A stretch of DNA of 64,000 nt, from assembly GCA_039707465.1 (NCBI GenBank), contig CM077648.1, positions 23,808,119-23,872,118 of the forward strand. Direction: 5' to 3'. How positions within the stretch are numbered: position 1 is the first letter of the stretch; the number at the start of each line of letters is the position of its first letter. The translations under genes and the position numbers were made by a program. The notes under the pieces are model-generated. The model saw only the letters and a list, made by a program, of their open reading frames with translations, ran no database searches and was not told the DNA's origin. Below, piece after piece: positions 23,780-35,945 of this stretch. This stretch comes from Rhabdophis nuchalis (lineage: Eukaryota; Chordata; Lepidosauria; Squamata; Natricidae).

Positions 23780-25100
23780 TAGTCTCATCTGTGTGTTTCA
23801 TCATTGGATGGATCCCAAACAACAGTCATAAGCTGAGGATACTCACAGTTCTGCTAAACTTTCATATGATTGAAGGTACATATAGATGTCTTAGGGTAGT
23901 GTTGCAAGATGCAATCTGGGTCAGTGACCAGGACCAGAAGTTTTGTCTTCCAAGCTTTTGGGTTTGAGCCAATCTTCCAGGAAATTATCTGTAGCAGAGT
24001 GTGTGCTTTGGACTGTTTTATGTGTGGTATTTATCTGGTGCCTGTTGTATGTGGCTTTTTAGATGTTGGTTGAGGTCTTGATGGCTGGCTATTAAGTCAT
24101 TGGCTGTTGCTTGCTTCTGTTGCCAAGCCCTGGCCTGCTAAATCCTTGATAAACTGGTGGTAAATCAGCACTCCTGTTGACTGATGAGGGGCCGTTTCCC
24201 CTTAATAGGGTCTGTTAGGCTTTAACTTAGCACAGGGACATCAATCTTAAGGTAGTATGATATAAAACAAACTAGGTTGAACACCCCCCCCCACCCCCAA
24301 CTGGCTTGGAAAACTGCAACATATAGTTGTGTTCCATTAAGGAATGGAAAAAGAGTTTGAGTCTTGAGAGTTGTGTTTTCAGTTGCTCCGAGTTTGTTGA
24401 TGCTTAGTTATTACATTTTCCAGGGGAAAATTTCTCTTCAGATTAGGTTGCATTCACACTTGCCTATTGACCAGGACTTTAGACAGCTGTAGTGTGGATG
24501 GTTACTGCCATTTAATGAAAGGGCAACTGATATTTGGCATGGAAGGAAAGATTAAAAGGACTCAAGTGTCTTATGCAGAATAATACAAGGCACATAGGGA
24601 AGAACAGCTGCAAACTTGGGCTTTTAATTAAGCTCCCCTTTATGTAGTTTCCTAATGGCAAAAGACTTTATTCCTGAGTGTATGTCATAATGATTCTACT
24701 ATGACATTTTACTTGGGTGATTTCAAAAATTACTCCTAATAAAAACATGCATAAATTGCTGGTTTCCAAAATCATAGAATTACTTTTGAAGAAAGAGGCA
24801 GGACAAGTGTTGATTTTGTTCTTTGATCTTTTCTATTATATGTGTTACAAGTGGACTAATTAATCTAAAGTGGCCTCAGCACTATGTAGTCCAGTTTCCA
24901 TAATCCCAGATAATCATTGACTAAAAATTGTGCTGACTAGGGATTATGGAAGTGGATTTCCACTTGTACGAAGGGCAAGAAAGGATGGCTTAGAGATTCC
25001 TTGCTCCTGAGACACAAGGTAGTCTATGTTCTATCAATTTTAGTAAGCCACAAATAAATCATGGCTAAATCAAAATTAAAATGGTCTAAGTCCTTTATAA
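23780..25100. other. Intergenic DNA, nothing recognised
   Basis: A poly-C/poly-A patch near 24283 is the only oddity. No coding homology was seen. Confidence 0.55.
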
Positions 25101-25409
25101 CAGTGATGGCTAACCTTTTACGTCACCGTGTGTCAACCTGTGTGTTGGAAATGACATGCAAAACCATCCCACCTGGACCGTGCAGCCTTGTTGGCCTTTG
25201 CACATACGGGAGTGCCAAAACCTGGAAGAGCAGTGTACGCGTGCCGGCACCCAAACTTTCAGTTTCTGGCATGGGTGAGTGCCTGACAAACATCTGGCCA
25301 CTGCTTATGTGCATGACAGAAACCCAGACATTCGGGTGCCGGCACATGCATGCAAGCTGGAATGCTGTTCTTCTGGGTTTTGGTGCTCATGCCCGAAGGC
25401 CGACTGACC
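25101..25409. mobile_element. hAT-like element (CAGTGATGGC family), one end only
   Basis: It starts CAGTGATGGCTAACCTTTT, identical to the end of complete copies at 40806, 41758, 43879 and 45918. The opposite end is missing and another element begins at about 25410. Open frames across this GC-rich stretch are repeat translations. Confidence 0.7.
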
Positions 25410-26187
25410 CACTGGTGAGTTCCGGATCCCGTTCCAACCGGTACGGTTGGAACAAGCCCGGTGTTGCCCACATGAATATGCGCAGTGCGCGCGCAAACAC
25501 GTGCAGCACATGCACGTGCAGTACCTGCAAACGACGCTTCTGCAAGCCCCCGTGACGCTCCAGCGGAAGCGCCGACAGCTTTAAAACATGGTAAGGAACT
25601 TGGGCAGGCGGGCGGGCCCTCCGGAGCACCGTACCGGAATGCTACCTGGTACTCTATAGTTATAGTTTATTTGATTTATATACCACACCCTTTCCCAAAA
25701 GGGATTCGGGGCGGTGCACAGGCAATTTAAAAAACATATATAAACAACAATATACAAAATATAAAACCAAATTAAATTAATATCCCTATGTTAAAAATTT
25801 AAATACATTAAAACAATATCCCTAAAACCAATTTAAAACAATTTAACTGCAGACTGTGGGCTAGGTGATGTAAGTTAGGCCAGGCCGGCCTGTTGGAAAA
25901 AATAAGTTTTAAGGTTCTGGCGGAAGGAGCGGAGATCCGTGATCGTTCTCAGTTCGGGGGGTAAGTCGTTCCAGAGAGTTGGGCCCTCCACAGAGAAGGC
26001 CCTTCCCCTGGGCGTTGCCCGCTGGCATTGCCTGGTGGACAGCACCCAGAGAAGTCCCTCTCTGTGGGAGCGAATCGGCCGAAGGGATGTATGGGGCAGG
26101 ATGCGATCCCGAAGATAACTAGGTCCCGTGCCATGGGCAGGTTCTGGTACAATCGTACTGGGGCACACTGCCTGCAACCCACCACTG
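25410..26187. mobile_element. hAT-like element interrupted by an L2-like LINE
   Basis: Left end CACTGGTGAGTTCCGG (decayed) and right end CTGCAACCCACCACTG. The interior has CGCAGTGCGCGCG and CACGTGCAGTACC motifs. The L2-like insertion takes up most of the length. No clean TSD was found. Confidence 0.65.
25660..26135 (-). pseudogene. L2/CR1-like LINE 3' end
   Basis: The minus strand encodes GPSYLRDRILPHTSLRPIRS, TPRGRAFSVEGPTLWNDLPP and TDLRSFRQNLKTYFF, the C-terminal domain of L2/CR1-like ORF2 proteins. The 3' end carries the CCGCCCC...GGGTGTGGTATATAAAT tail. It is 5' truncated and non-functional. Confidence 0.85.
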
Positions 26188-27765
26188 CCGTGTATTCACA
26201 GGAATGTCAATAGGTTTGCCACCATGGCTCTATAACTTGTTCATTGAATCAGGTTCAAAACAAATCAGGATTTAGCATGACATATTAACCCAGAGTATTT
26301 TTTCTTTGATTTTAAAGAGAGTTTAAAAATTAAGAGGAATCAATGACTATGAACTTTATATGAATACTCAGGACTGGTATATTATTATGTTTACCATGGT
26401 AAACACAAGATAGAGAGGTTTTAATAACCTCTCATATGTATTTAGAAAAAAACGTAGTACAGATAATATAACAATAACCCATATAACCTTATGTTGCCTC
26501 CTAAAACACTAGTGTGTGCTTTATGCAGCAATGAGGAACAGGTGGCATTGTTGTTTGGTGTTTAGTATTCTATTACAATACTTTAAAAATGCTTTGAATC
26601 ATTAAACTTACATTGCTGATTCCTCCCCTTTTATTGTTACAAAATAGAGTTGGAAAAGTAATTATTATAAAACACTGAAGAAGAAATGATTGGCAAAGAA
26701 CAGAAAGGAAAAGAAGAAAGGATGAATAATAAGATTAGCAATAGAATAAGCTATTTAAATTGGACAAAACAAACAGAATGCACAAGCTAGCAGAACTAAG
26801 CCGCACAGTAGTAAAGAATTCAAAATGCTACTATTGGGAGACCAGCGAGTCAGAGCGACTCATTTTTCTTCACACAAATTCTTCTGAGAAGATAAAAGAT
26901 AAAAATCCCTTCAAGTTTGAGTTCGGCCTCTGGACACTACTAGGTAGCTATCTTGAGAACATGACAGAGCCCGCTCCACCCACTCTAGTGGTCCCTTTTC
27001 CCACATAATAATGAGATCTAACAAGTGAAGCTTTTCAAGATCAGCCAAGCTGATCAGTCATTGAGAACAAAATCTTTGCAGCTGCTTTTGTGTTATCTTT
27101 TGCAGGACTCCAAGGAGTCAAATTGTGTTTGAAGCCTTCTAAAGTTCCTGCTTCTGGCTAGGACCACTTCACATTGATCCTGCTTTACCTTGAAACAGTG
27201 AAGACCATCTAAATTTAGTACATACTGCTGTTATTTAGAGGTAGCACCCGGTCATTTCCTAAGGCTTTCATAATCTTTCCGGTGCTCCTTGTTTTCATCA
27301 CTCATTTTGATTTAAGGCCCTGATTGTCAGATGCAATGGATTAAATTCTGCTACCTCTCTTTTAAATTCCATGGATTAATCAAAACACATAATATATTAC
27401 TCCCCCCATCTTACATTAACACTGATCTTTAAATCTAACAGCATAATTTGTGAAGAAACCAAAAAGAAAGAAAATAAAAAATAAGATTTGATGGGCATGC
27501 TGTGGGAATTCCCGGCTCTTAGGAGACCTTCTCAGCTATTCTTCCAGATTGTAGCAAAAAAGATAATTTCACAATACCAATATAATAAATACAGAACTGA
27601 TAAATTTGAGACTCAGGATCTCTCAAGCAAAATAACAAAGTTCTACTAATAAGTGCTTCTTTTATATACAGTAAGTCCAAAAACCATAAAATATTAAATC
27701 TTTACAAACAAATTGGCTTTAAATTACATTAAGGAGAAAAAATGTCTCTGTAAAATATGCAATCA
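26188..27765. other. Intergenic DNA, nothing recognised
   Basis: The 82-residue frame at 26760-27008 has no known motif. Confidence 0.55.
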
Positions 27766-27767
27766 TA

Positions 27768-28163
27768 CAGGTAGTCCTTTACTTACAATAGTTCATTTAG
27801 TGACCGTTCAAAGTTACAACAGCACTGAAAAGAGTGACTTATGACAATTTTTCGCACTTATGACGGTTGCAGTATCCCCATGATCACGTGATCAAAATTC
27901 AGATGCTTGACAACTGACTTATATGTATGACTGTTGCAGTGTCCCAGGGTCATCGGTTCATGGTTAGTGACCTTCTGACAAGCAAAGTGAATGCATTGGC
28001 CAGATTCACTTAACAACTAGGTTACTAACTTAACCACTGCAGTGATTCACTTAACAACTGTGGAAAGAAAGGCTGTAACATGGGGCAAAATTTATTTAAC
28101 AAATGTCTCATTTAGCAACAGAAACTTTGGGCTCAGTTGTGGTCATAATTTGAGAACTTCTAG
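27768..28163. mobile_element. Tc1/mariner-like MITE, TA target site
   Basis: TA|CAGGTAGTCCTTTACTTACA at the left and TTTGAGAACTTCTAG|TA at the right (decayed inverse). The interior is rich in CACTTAACAACTG and GTGACTTATGAC words shared with 33500-33722 and 36286-36411. Confidence 0.7.
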
Positions 28164-28799
28164 TACTTCATAATCTTCCTTTTCATTATACGTAGGTAGT
28201 ATTCCTCAGTCACTGAATACAGCTGCCACATTTCATTTGTGTTGGTTAGAACTGTCTGGTACTTTAAATGCATTTTTTTGCAAAGCTATTTGAGTGAGTA
28301 TATCAAGAGAGGCTAACAGCTCTCATGAGTACTGAAAGTGGCAGAGATAAATAACATGCTACTCTAGTAGGTAATGGCCCAAATAATGCTGAAGCACACC
28401 AGAAGTGGTCAATTATCTTTTGCCTAAATGTTGCATTTTGTTACCTATTTACATTGTTGGGAGAGGATAATCGAGCATTACAGGGGACATGGTGATAATG
28501 TGTAGCATAATGAGAGGGGTTGAGACTGATTTTCCCCCTCTGCTTTAAGGGATGTTTGCAAATTTGAAAGGTTTATTTTCACTGATCATAAATGTGACAA
28601 ATCGCTGTACCAAGCCTTATTTTGGACAAATACTCTCAAACAATCCATCAAAGAAAAAGCCTCCAAAAACTGCAAATTTTCTTGGAGGTTCTGAAGTTGC
28701 AAAATTGTTCCTTAAGAAATCAAATATTGAATAAAGTCCATTTTCTCAATAAATATCTCTGCCACCTAAACCAAATTGAAGGAGAATATCCAGTTACTG

Positions 28800-29497
28800 C
28801 AGGGTGTTGTGTCCCGCCAGCAGCCAGTAGAGCTGGCAGCAGATTTGGACAGTGAGGAGGTTGGGGAGAAACATGGGCCAGTCCTGGAGTTTGGGGAAGG
28901 CTCTGATGAGGGCTCTGAGTAGGAGGCAGAGAGGGAGCCAGAGCCGTATGCCAGTTGTCAGATGCCTTCAGAGTCAGACATCAGTGAGGCAGACAAACAG
29001 CTGGATTCTCTTCCCAGTGTGCGCATGCGCAGAGCTGCCAGGAGAAGGGAACAGCTAAGGAACAGGGGTTGACTTGGGAGTAAGGCCACAGGTGGACAAT
29101 GAATGGCCCCTCCCAGAGGAAATAAAAGAGGAGCGAAAGGGGAGTGGCGTTTGCAGGAGACAATTAGTTCACTTAATGGGTTTGTGACTCTCTGAGATTC
29201 CTTGCCAAGTTTTGCAGAAATTGTCCTGGCAGCTCTCCAAGTCAGGTAAAGTCTGTGAATGTAAATCCCCCTTTGCTGTACGTGAATGAGCAGAATTCAC
29301 AGTAAATTAATACAGGGATTTGTCGGGATTAGGAGTTTGTTTCATGCTCTTGGGAAGACTAGGTCAGAACACAGGGGTGTCAAACTCCTGATGACACATT
29401 GTGGTCACATGACGTATTGCAATTTCCCCCACTTATTAAACTGGGACTGGGCGTGGCCAGCACGTGATGCAGCACAGGCTGCGAGTTTGACACCCTA
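28800..29497. mobile_element. hAT-like element (CAGGGGTGTCAAAC family) split by a solo LTR
   Basis: The first five bases (CAGGG) lie at 28800-28804. The rest, starting again CAGGGGTGTCAAACTCC, runs 29372-29497 to GAGTTTGACACCCTA. AGTTACTG flanks the whole at 28792-28799 and 29498-29505, so the hAT-like element was there first. Confidence 0.9.
28805..29371. mobile_element. Solo LTR (gypsy-like) with perfect 5-bp TSD
   Basis: 567 bp from TGTTGTGTCCCGCCAGCAG to CTAGGTCAGAACA. CAGGG lies at 28800-28804 and 29372-29376. AAATAAAAGAGGAGCG near 29120 is TATA- or AATAAA-like. Sequence is shared with the edges of the gypsy fragment at 16467-16863, so it is probably the LTR of that family. Confidence 0.9.
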
Positions 29498-29505
29498 AGT
29501 TACTG

Positions 29506-31215
29506 GCACTCCTTGGGCCAAATATCCATGTACCCTAGGACTTGAGTCTTAAGCACTGCCCTTTATTGCTGAAGTTTATCTCCTGCAATTCATGCTGATG
29601 TCTAAAATTGAACACTTTCTGCTTTTGGGAGGCGGACTGTGGTTGTGCCAAGTATATTTGTATGCAGCATTTATTTTTCCTCATGATTTGGAAAATAATT
29701 CTTCCTAATTAGAATGTAAGACCCCATTGTAGATTAGGACAGACAAATTATGCTTAAAATATGCTGCACCTCTGCAAGATTATGGGTAATTCATTATTTC
29801 ACTGTCTCTAGAATGCATGCACGAAGCATTTTAATACAGTTACAACACATGTAAATGCAACGACTCATAAGTTTAAAAGCCCACAGGACTGGCAATTGAA
29901 CATTTAATACTGCAATAATATAGCATCTTCCACAACACACAAGGATTGTTTTGTTGCACTCACAAACCCAGCCATCATCTAAACATCACCCCATAGAAAT
30001 GAGTGACTTCAATCCTCTTATGGCCTGAAAGGATGTACTGGGTAATTGGAGGTGATGAAATAATTCTAAATTTCTTGAATACACTGGAAACAGTGCTATC
30101 AACTTTAAGATGCAGAGAAGAGAACTTTCGCCCAGGACATTTATATATATATATGCTGGAAAATATTTTGCTGATAATTAAAACATACTGTCAATTCCAA
30201 GAGGATTCCACACTGCAGAAGGGAGCCGACGTGTTTGCAGATGATGAAACACACACTGAAATGCAAATCATATGAATAACATGCTTGCATACAACCACAA
30301 GATGCAAGTAGGAAAGCCCGGGGAGTTACATCGTGACTTAATTGGAATGTATGTTTTGTCATTTTCCATGACATAGCAACTTGTATTGGATACCTAGGGA
30401 TATCGGTGTGATTAACAGAGTTAAGAAAGCTATCGCGCAAGCTAACCTGAAGATGTAGTGTGATACAGTGGAAAGCATTTGTTGATTTTTTCCCCTCTAT
30501 TTGAATGCAATCCAGACATTTACTGTCCCTGTACTCAAAGTTGGCTCTTCCTCACTTAAGACTGCAAACAGTAGAGCTGTTACACAATCTCAGGTTTTCA
30601 GGAGACAGTAGCAATTCATCTACCTCATTGTTAAAATCATGTTATCCTCCTAGAAACCTTGCATGATACAAATCAGGTACACTGAGTTGTGAGCCACCCC
30701 AAAGTCATTTGCTGAGATGGGAGGATAAATAAACAAACAAACAAACAAACAAACAAATAAATAAATAAATATCAGATTTATCTTAATTCCAAAGAACAGA
30801 TCCACCCATATAATGTTGTTTCATAAGCTGTAGAGTTAGAGCAATTATTTAAGTAACATTGAAAACACGACACCTTTTTTTGCTGCTCATTTCAGCGGGA
30901 TATGAATTGTTCTTAATCGCACCTGTTTTACATAATTTACAATGGAGGTTCCAGTTTATCCCATGGCACTAAGTCACAACGTTAATGTAAACAAGGCTCT
31001 GTCTTTGCCTTTTCCAAAACACATACACACACAAAAACCCAAGTTGGATCAAAGAAGGTTGATGATAATAGGCAAGATATACACACATGCAGTTAGTGCT
31101 CCCTATTTAAAGCATGGTTGCTTTCCAGATGTTTGATCCTAAGGCAGAATAGCATTGTCTTATTTCTTAGCTCTGTGGCTTTGTCTCACATCTCTTATAA
31201 ATGCATGAAAGGCTT
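29506..31215 (-). other. 3' flank / presumed 3' UTR of TACR3
   Basis: This is the downstream side of the TACR3 stop codon. Some of it must be 3' UTR, but I found no AATAAA on the minus strand close to the stop and cannot place the transcript end. ATTAAA-type hexamers on the minus strand lie near 29831 and 29902. An (AAAC)n(AAAT)n repeat is at about 30728-30770. Confidence 0.5.
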
Positions 31216-31525
31216 TTAGGAGTACTCGTCCGCTGATGTATATGGAGAATTGATGTAACTTGAGACAGCTGAACTAGCTTTGGAACTCCTGCATGAATGC
31301 CCATTTGCGTTGGCTTCTTGTGCTCCTTTCTTGCGCATGGACTTGCTGCTTTCACCATCACCGGATTCAAACACTACCGACATGCTGGATTCCATTCTGG
31401 TAACGGTATATAAACTGCTTTGTCTGGTAGGATGGAACCTCGTTGTCTTAAGCTCCAGTTCATCGTAACTAGATACTTCAATGAAAGGACACCATTGAAA
31501 AGCTCTCTTGAAACCAGCTCGGAAC
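31216..31525 (-). CDS. TACR3: TACR3 exon 5 (C-terminal tail and stop)
   Basis: Last coding exon of the neurokinin-3 (tachykinin) receptor, a Gq-coupled plasma-membrane GPCR whose preferred ligand is neurokinin B. The acceptor is TTTTTCAG at 31526-31533. The first base completes an AG|G arginine codon from exon 4. The exon encodes 102 residues: helix 8 ([14 protein letters not shown]), then [20 protein letters not shown] and YTVTRMESS, a Ser/Thr-rich tail of the kind phosphorylated to desensitise the receptor, and SADEYS before TAA at 31216-31218. [12 protein letters not shown] and the SxDEYS end are characteristic of TACR3 and distinguish it from TACR1 and TACR2. No frameshift or stop interrupts it, so the gene looks intact here. 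Confidence 0.95.
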
Positions 31526-31653
31526 CTGAAAAACACAGGCATATAGTACATACATAGTAAATACATACTACATACATAGTGTGTGTACTTGATATTTGAC
31601 ATATCTCATAAAAACATTTTTTTAAAGAGATGAGTTAATCAAATATAAATATA

Positions 31654-32587
31654 CCGTATTTTTGGAGTATAAGGCGCTCTGAAGTATAAGACACACCTAG
31701 CATTTAGGAAGGAAAACAAGGGAAAAATATCTGCCTCTGCCTCCCAACAATTTCCCTCCTTGCAACAGACAGCAAACAGTACAGACAATATACACTGTCT
31801 GTAGTGTTACATTTCAGACTATACTTGTACAGATGCTGTTAAAATTGATGTGCTTTCTGGAAGTATAGTTATTCTCTGCTATTTAAAAGGATACAATAGC
31901 ACTGGGCCTCTTCAGATCAAGCATTTATTTTAAAAAGTGGCTTCATTTGTTAAGCTGTCTAGAACAATAATGAAGCAGTCTTTAAAAAATAAGTCTAATA
32001 ATTTGAACATTTTATAGGCATTTATAGTTATTGACTAACCTTCTTGCAGCAAACAGCCTGATTAGCACAAGAAAAAAAAATCTGCCTCTGCCTCCCAGCA
32101 ATTTGTCTCGTGGAGCAAACAGCAAGTTTCACTTTCAATTTCTCCCGATCATCAGCTGTTTCAGTCTGCAGGGATTGCTATGGTCTATTGCAGCCTCTCC
32201 ATTTGCTGCAAGGAGGTAAATTGCTGGGAGGCAGAGGCCAAAGGGTTGGAGCTGGTAGGTGCGGCTACATTCAGTATACAGTGATCCCTCGTTTTTCGCG
32301 GTTAATGAGGACCGGAACCTTCCACGGAAACTGAAAAACCGCGAAGTAGGCTTCTGTATATCTATACTGGAAACTTGAGTTGGTGGACATCGTTTAAAGC
32401 AAACACTAGGGGGCGCTTGCCTCCTACCTATGCATTTTTTTTCTATTCTGTATTTTTGAAAAACCCACGAAGCACTGAAGCCGCGGAACATGAAGCCGCG
32501 AAAAACGAGGGATCACTGTATAAGACGCACCCAAAATTTCACCCTCTTTTAGGGGAGGGAAGGTGCATCTTATACTCCAAAATATAG
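31654..32587. mobile_element. Tc1/mariner-like element in TACR3 intron 4, with a second inside
   Basis: TA|CCGTATTTTTGGAGTATAAG at the left and CATCTTATACTCCAAAATAT near the right end before TA form the inverted termini. TCTGCCTCTGCCTCCCA(A/G)CAA occurs twice inside (about 31731 and 32081). A second TIR element sits at 32279-32518. No transposase frame remains. Confidence 0.75.
32279..32518. mobile_element. Tc1/mariner-like MITE nested in another
   Basis: TA|CAGTGATCCCTCGTTTTTCG ... CGAAAAACGAGGGATCACTG|TA, perfect 20-bp inverted termini with a TA target-site duplication. 240 bp, non-coding. Confidence 0.92.
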
Positions 32588-33181
32588 TACATTTCTAGAT
32601 AACTGAGTTTAGTTCTGGGCTTCACAGTTTCAGGACTGTATATAAACTGAAGTATGTCCAGCATGAGAAGTGAATATGATAGAGATTGTCAATTGCAGTC
32701 CTACTAGGAATGGCTTAGAGATATTAAGCTTAGAGGGGGGAAAATTAAAAGAAGAACATGATAGTGGCTTTTAAACATCAGAAGACAGAAGCAACTTGCT
32801 CTTGATTACTCCAGAGGGTAGAATTAGAGCAAATGGATAAAAATCGTAATGAACTTGGCTCAACCAAAGAAGAAACTTTCTAATTGTAACAGATGCGTAG
32901 AGACTTCTTAATAGCAGGATTGAAAAAAAGGACTGGATTCCCATCTGCTGAAACTACTAGAAACCTAATAAAACAGAATGCAAATCCAGCTGCATCTCCG
33001 TGTCTAATTTCAAAGCGAGTGTCAGACTGTGCTGCCCAGCTATTAGGGGCTAATTCACAATCTCTTTAATGCACAACGTCATCAGAAGAGCGGGAATAAC
33101 CATCTGAACACTTATGGATTAAATGTTTTAGCAGCCCTTCCTCCCTTTCAGCTGGTTATTTTAGAGCTGGTTTACATATAC

Positions 33182-33432
33182 CAGGGGTTGACAATCTGCA
33201 GCTCTGGAGCTGCATATGGCTCTTTCATTCCTCTGCTGTGGCTCCCTCTCACCAGTTGGCTTCACAATTGATAGGGCTTTCAGTTAGGAGAGGTAGAGGA
33301 AAAAGGGTGCCACGCTAGGAGGATGCTCTATGGTGGAGGAAACTGGACTTCTGGTCGGCTTCCAGAATTGAATGTGGGCCTTCTAGTCATGACCTTTGTG
33401 GCTCTTTGAATGTTTAAGGTTGCCAATCCCTG
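33182..33432. mobile_element. hAT-like MITE with perfect TSD
   Basis: From CAGGGGTTGACAATCTGCAG to AAGGTTGCCAATCCCTG. ACATATAC lies at 33174-33181 and 33433-33440. It is a separate subfamily with GGCTCT-rich subterminal sequence. Confidence 0.92.
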
Positions 33433-33499
33433 ACATATACAGTATATTAGATGTGATCGAAGAATAATTAAATGGTATTCTTAGATGGTATTTCCCATG

Positions 33500-33722
33500 T
33501 GGTCCTAGTGATTATCTTTGCAACAGGTAACCTGGTTGTTAGTGAAGGGGTGGTTAAGTGAAACCACAACTGTGCATATGATCTTACCTTTTCTTTTCTT
33601 TATAAACAGTACCTGTCAAGGTTGTAAATACTATGACTGGTTGCAAAGTATTTTTTTTAACACAGTTGTAACTGTAAACAGTTGCTAAACATGGCAGTCA
33701 CTAAACAAGGACTAACTGTATT
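33500..33722. mobile_element. Tc1/mariner-like fragment
   Basis: Words such as AGTGAAGGGGTGGTTAAGTG, GTTGCTAAACATGG and AGTCACTAAACAAGGACTAA match the CAGGTAGTCC family (27768-28163). The termini are decayed. Confidence 0.45.
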
Positions 33723-34294
33723 TTCTGTGGATTAAACTCCCTTCATATAGGAAAAAAAAGGGGTAAGACTTCTTGGAATTGTACAGATATGTACTTACTT
33801 ATACTTTTGTATGTGTGCATAATCCGAAAATGCCATTGCTCCATCCAAAAAATGTAATACAGTTGAAGAAAACATGTTTATAACTTGTAGCATTGCCATC
33901 ATTATAAAAAATCCAACACTTATTTCAAAATATGATCAAGCATCCCTGATGATGCTAGCCCTTTTTGCTAGCAGGTCCCATTTGTGTCCTAAATAACTAC
34001 ACTTCAGAGACTGGATAATTCTGACTACAATTTGTATTTTTTTTTAAAAGAACATAATTTGCAGTCTCTGACTAATATGTGGATCAGTTGAGTGGCATAT
34101 ACATATAATAAATAAATAAATAAAAATGTGGATGAGAAGGCAGTTCAAACTGAATGCTTTCTGGACTTTTGCAGTGGTAATTATAAAAGTGCCTATCTTG
34201 AAGAGGAATGTGTAGAAAATGTAATGTTTTAGCAGTCATTTTGAAAAAGATACTTTTAAAGGGAAGTATTTAAAACACACGCAGACTGAGAGTA

Positions 34295-34605
34295 GATGAC
34301 AATCATCGACCACTGCCTCTTCCGCCAACATCTAAAGACACACTTCTTTCGTTTAGCTGGGCTGGCCTAATTCCCTGAGATTATTTTACCGACTGATTTT
34401 AAATTAAATTAAGTTTTAATAAATGGGTTTTTACACTGTTTTTAGCACAGGGTATAGTTTAATTTAATAAGATTTTATCGATTATTTATGATGTATTTAT
34501 TCTTTTTGGTATATGTTTATATTCATGTTTTTAGTTTCCCGTGCACCACCCCGAGTCCCTTTTTGGGAGAGTGGCGCGGTATAGAAGTCCAATAAAATGA
34601 AAATG
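34295..34605 (+). pseudogene. L2-like LINE 3' end
   Basis: It starts within the LFRQHLKTHFF coding motif (CTCTTCCGCCAACATCTAAA) and ends with CACCCCGAGTCCC...GGGAGAGTGGCGCGGTAT and an A-rich tail. 5' truncated, within TACR3 intron 4. Confidence 0.8.
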
Positions 34606-35049
34606 AAAATGAATATAACAAGTCGAGTAAATCCAACTAAAACTTCATGCGTACAGTTTGAAAGCAAATATTGAGTGGTTGAAGTTTGTTAAATGAAAAT
34701 TAGAAGAATGTTTATGGAGTGGATGTAGACCTGAACACAACAAACACTGACTCATCCATTTCAATTACCGCTGAGCTACAGCGCAGTTGATTCAACTCAT
34801 GCCTAATTTGTAGCTTGCATGTGCAAAGCAATATTGCAAATAACACTGCGGAATGCAAAAAAAAAAAAAAGCACGGAAATGAAGCTCTCTTTAGATAAAT
34901 TACTTGCAATATAAATTCATCGTGAATTTTTGGGGATAAATAAGAAATGTTTCAATACATTTTCAGTTTGGATGGGAAGGCAGAAAGAACAACACAGCAG
35001 CATCTCCCATTAATTTGTTGGAGTCTTTTTATTTGTTTTACTGTTTTAA

Positions 35050-35175
35050 ATAATAATAATAATAAAATTTATTTATAACCCGCTCTCTCTCCCCAAAGGG
35101 ACTCGAGGCGGGGCACAGGAAAATTAAAAACAATAGACACAAACAGAGTACAAAATTTAAAATCACAATTAAATG
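35050..35175 (-). pseudogene. L2-like LINE tail
   Basis: Reverse-oriented 3' tail: TTTATTTATAACCCGCTCTC, CCCCAAAGGGACTCGAGGCG, GGGCACAGG. Only the tail is present. Confidence 0.75.
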
Positions 35176-35489
35176 GGGTTTTATACTTTGTAAGCTGCCT
35201 TAAGTCGCCACGGGCGAATAGGCAGCAATATAAATTCAATGAGAAATAAATTATAAAATATCAAAGGAGAGAATTTCAAGTAAGTTTCCATAAGATCAGC
35301 CTTTATTCCAACTTTGCAGGATCTTACTTTTTTCTCGTGAGGTTGGAAGGCCTGATTTTCCTTTTTTTTTTTTTTTTTAGCCCAATGAACCTTTTGGGTT
35401 TCCCTAAACGTTTCTTTCATTTGCAACCCAGCTTTTCCACTTCTCCAGTGAAAGAAAAGTATCTCGAGCTGTGGGGAGAAACACCATTT

Positions 35490-35945
35490 TATTTTATTTA
35501 TTTTAATCACATTTATATCCCGCCCTTCTCCACAAGGGACCCAGGGCGGCGCACAGGAATTTAAAAAACATACAAAACAATAAATACAGAATTTAAAAAC
35601 ATATTAAATTAAATTATAATCCTATGCTAAAATCCAAATTAAAATCCCCAATTTAAAACTATCTAAAATAGTCCCAATGGGAGGTTAGGCTAGGCCGGCT
35701 TGCTGAAAGAGATGTGTCTTTAGACACTGGCGGAAGAGGCGGAGGTCCGAGATGGTACGCAATTCAGGGGGTAGGTCGTTCCAAAGGGCAGGGCCTGCCA
35801 CAGAGAAGGCTCTTCCCCTGGGTGTCGCCAGACGGCATTGCCCGGCCGACGGCACCCTGAGAAGGCCCTCTCTGTGGGAGCGGATCGGCCGAAGGGATGT
35901 ATGGGGCAGGAGGCGGTCTCGCATATAACTAGGCCCCGAGCCATG
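35490..35945 (-). pseudogene. L2-like LINE 3' end
   Basis: The minus strand 35685-35924 encodes RDRLLPHTSLRPIRSHREG, AGQCRLATPRGRAFSVAGP and LWNDLPPELRTISDLRLFRQ, followed by the non-coding tail with CCGCCCTGGGTCCC. The 5' end is truncated at about 35945, where another repeat continues. Confidence 0.85.

Noticed and set aside
25061..25555. 164-residue open frame, GC-rich
   Set aside because: It lies across two hAT-like repeats whose other copies are closed in the same frame. No domain was recognised.
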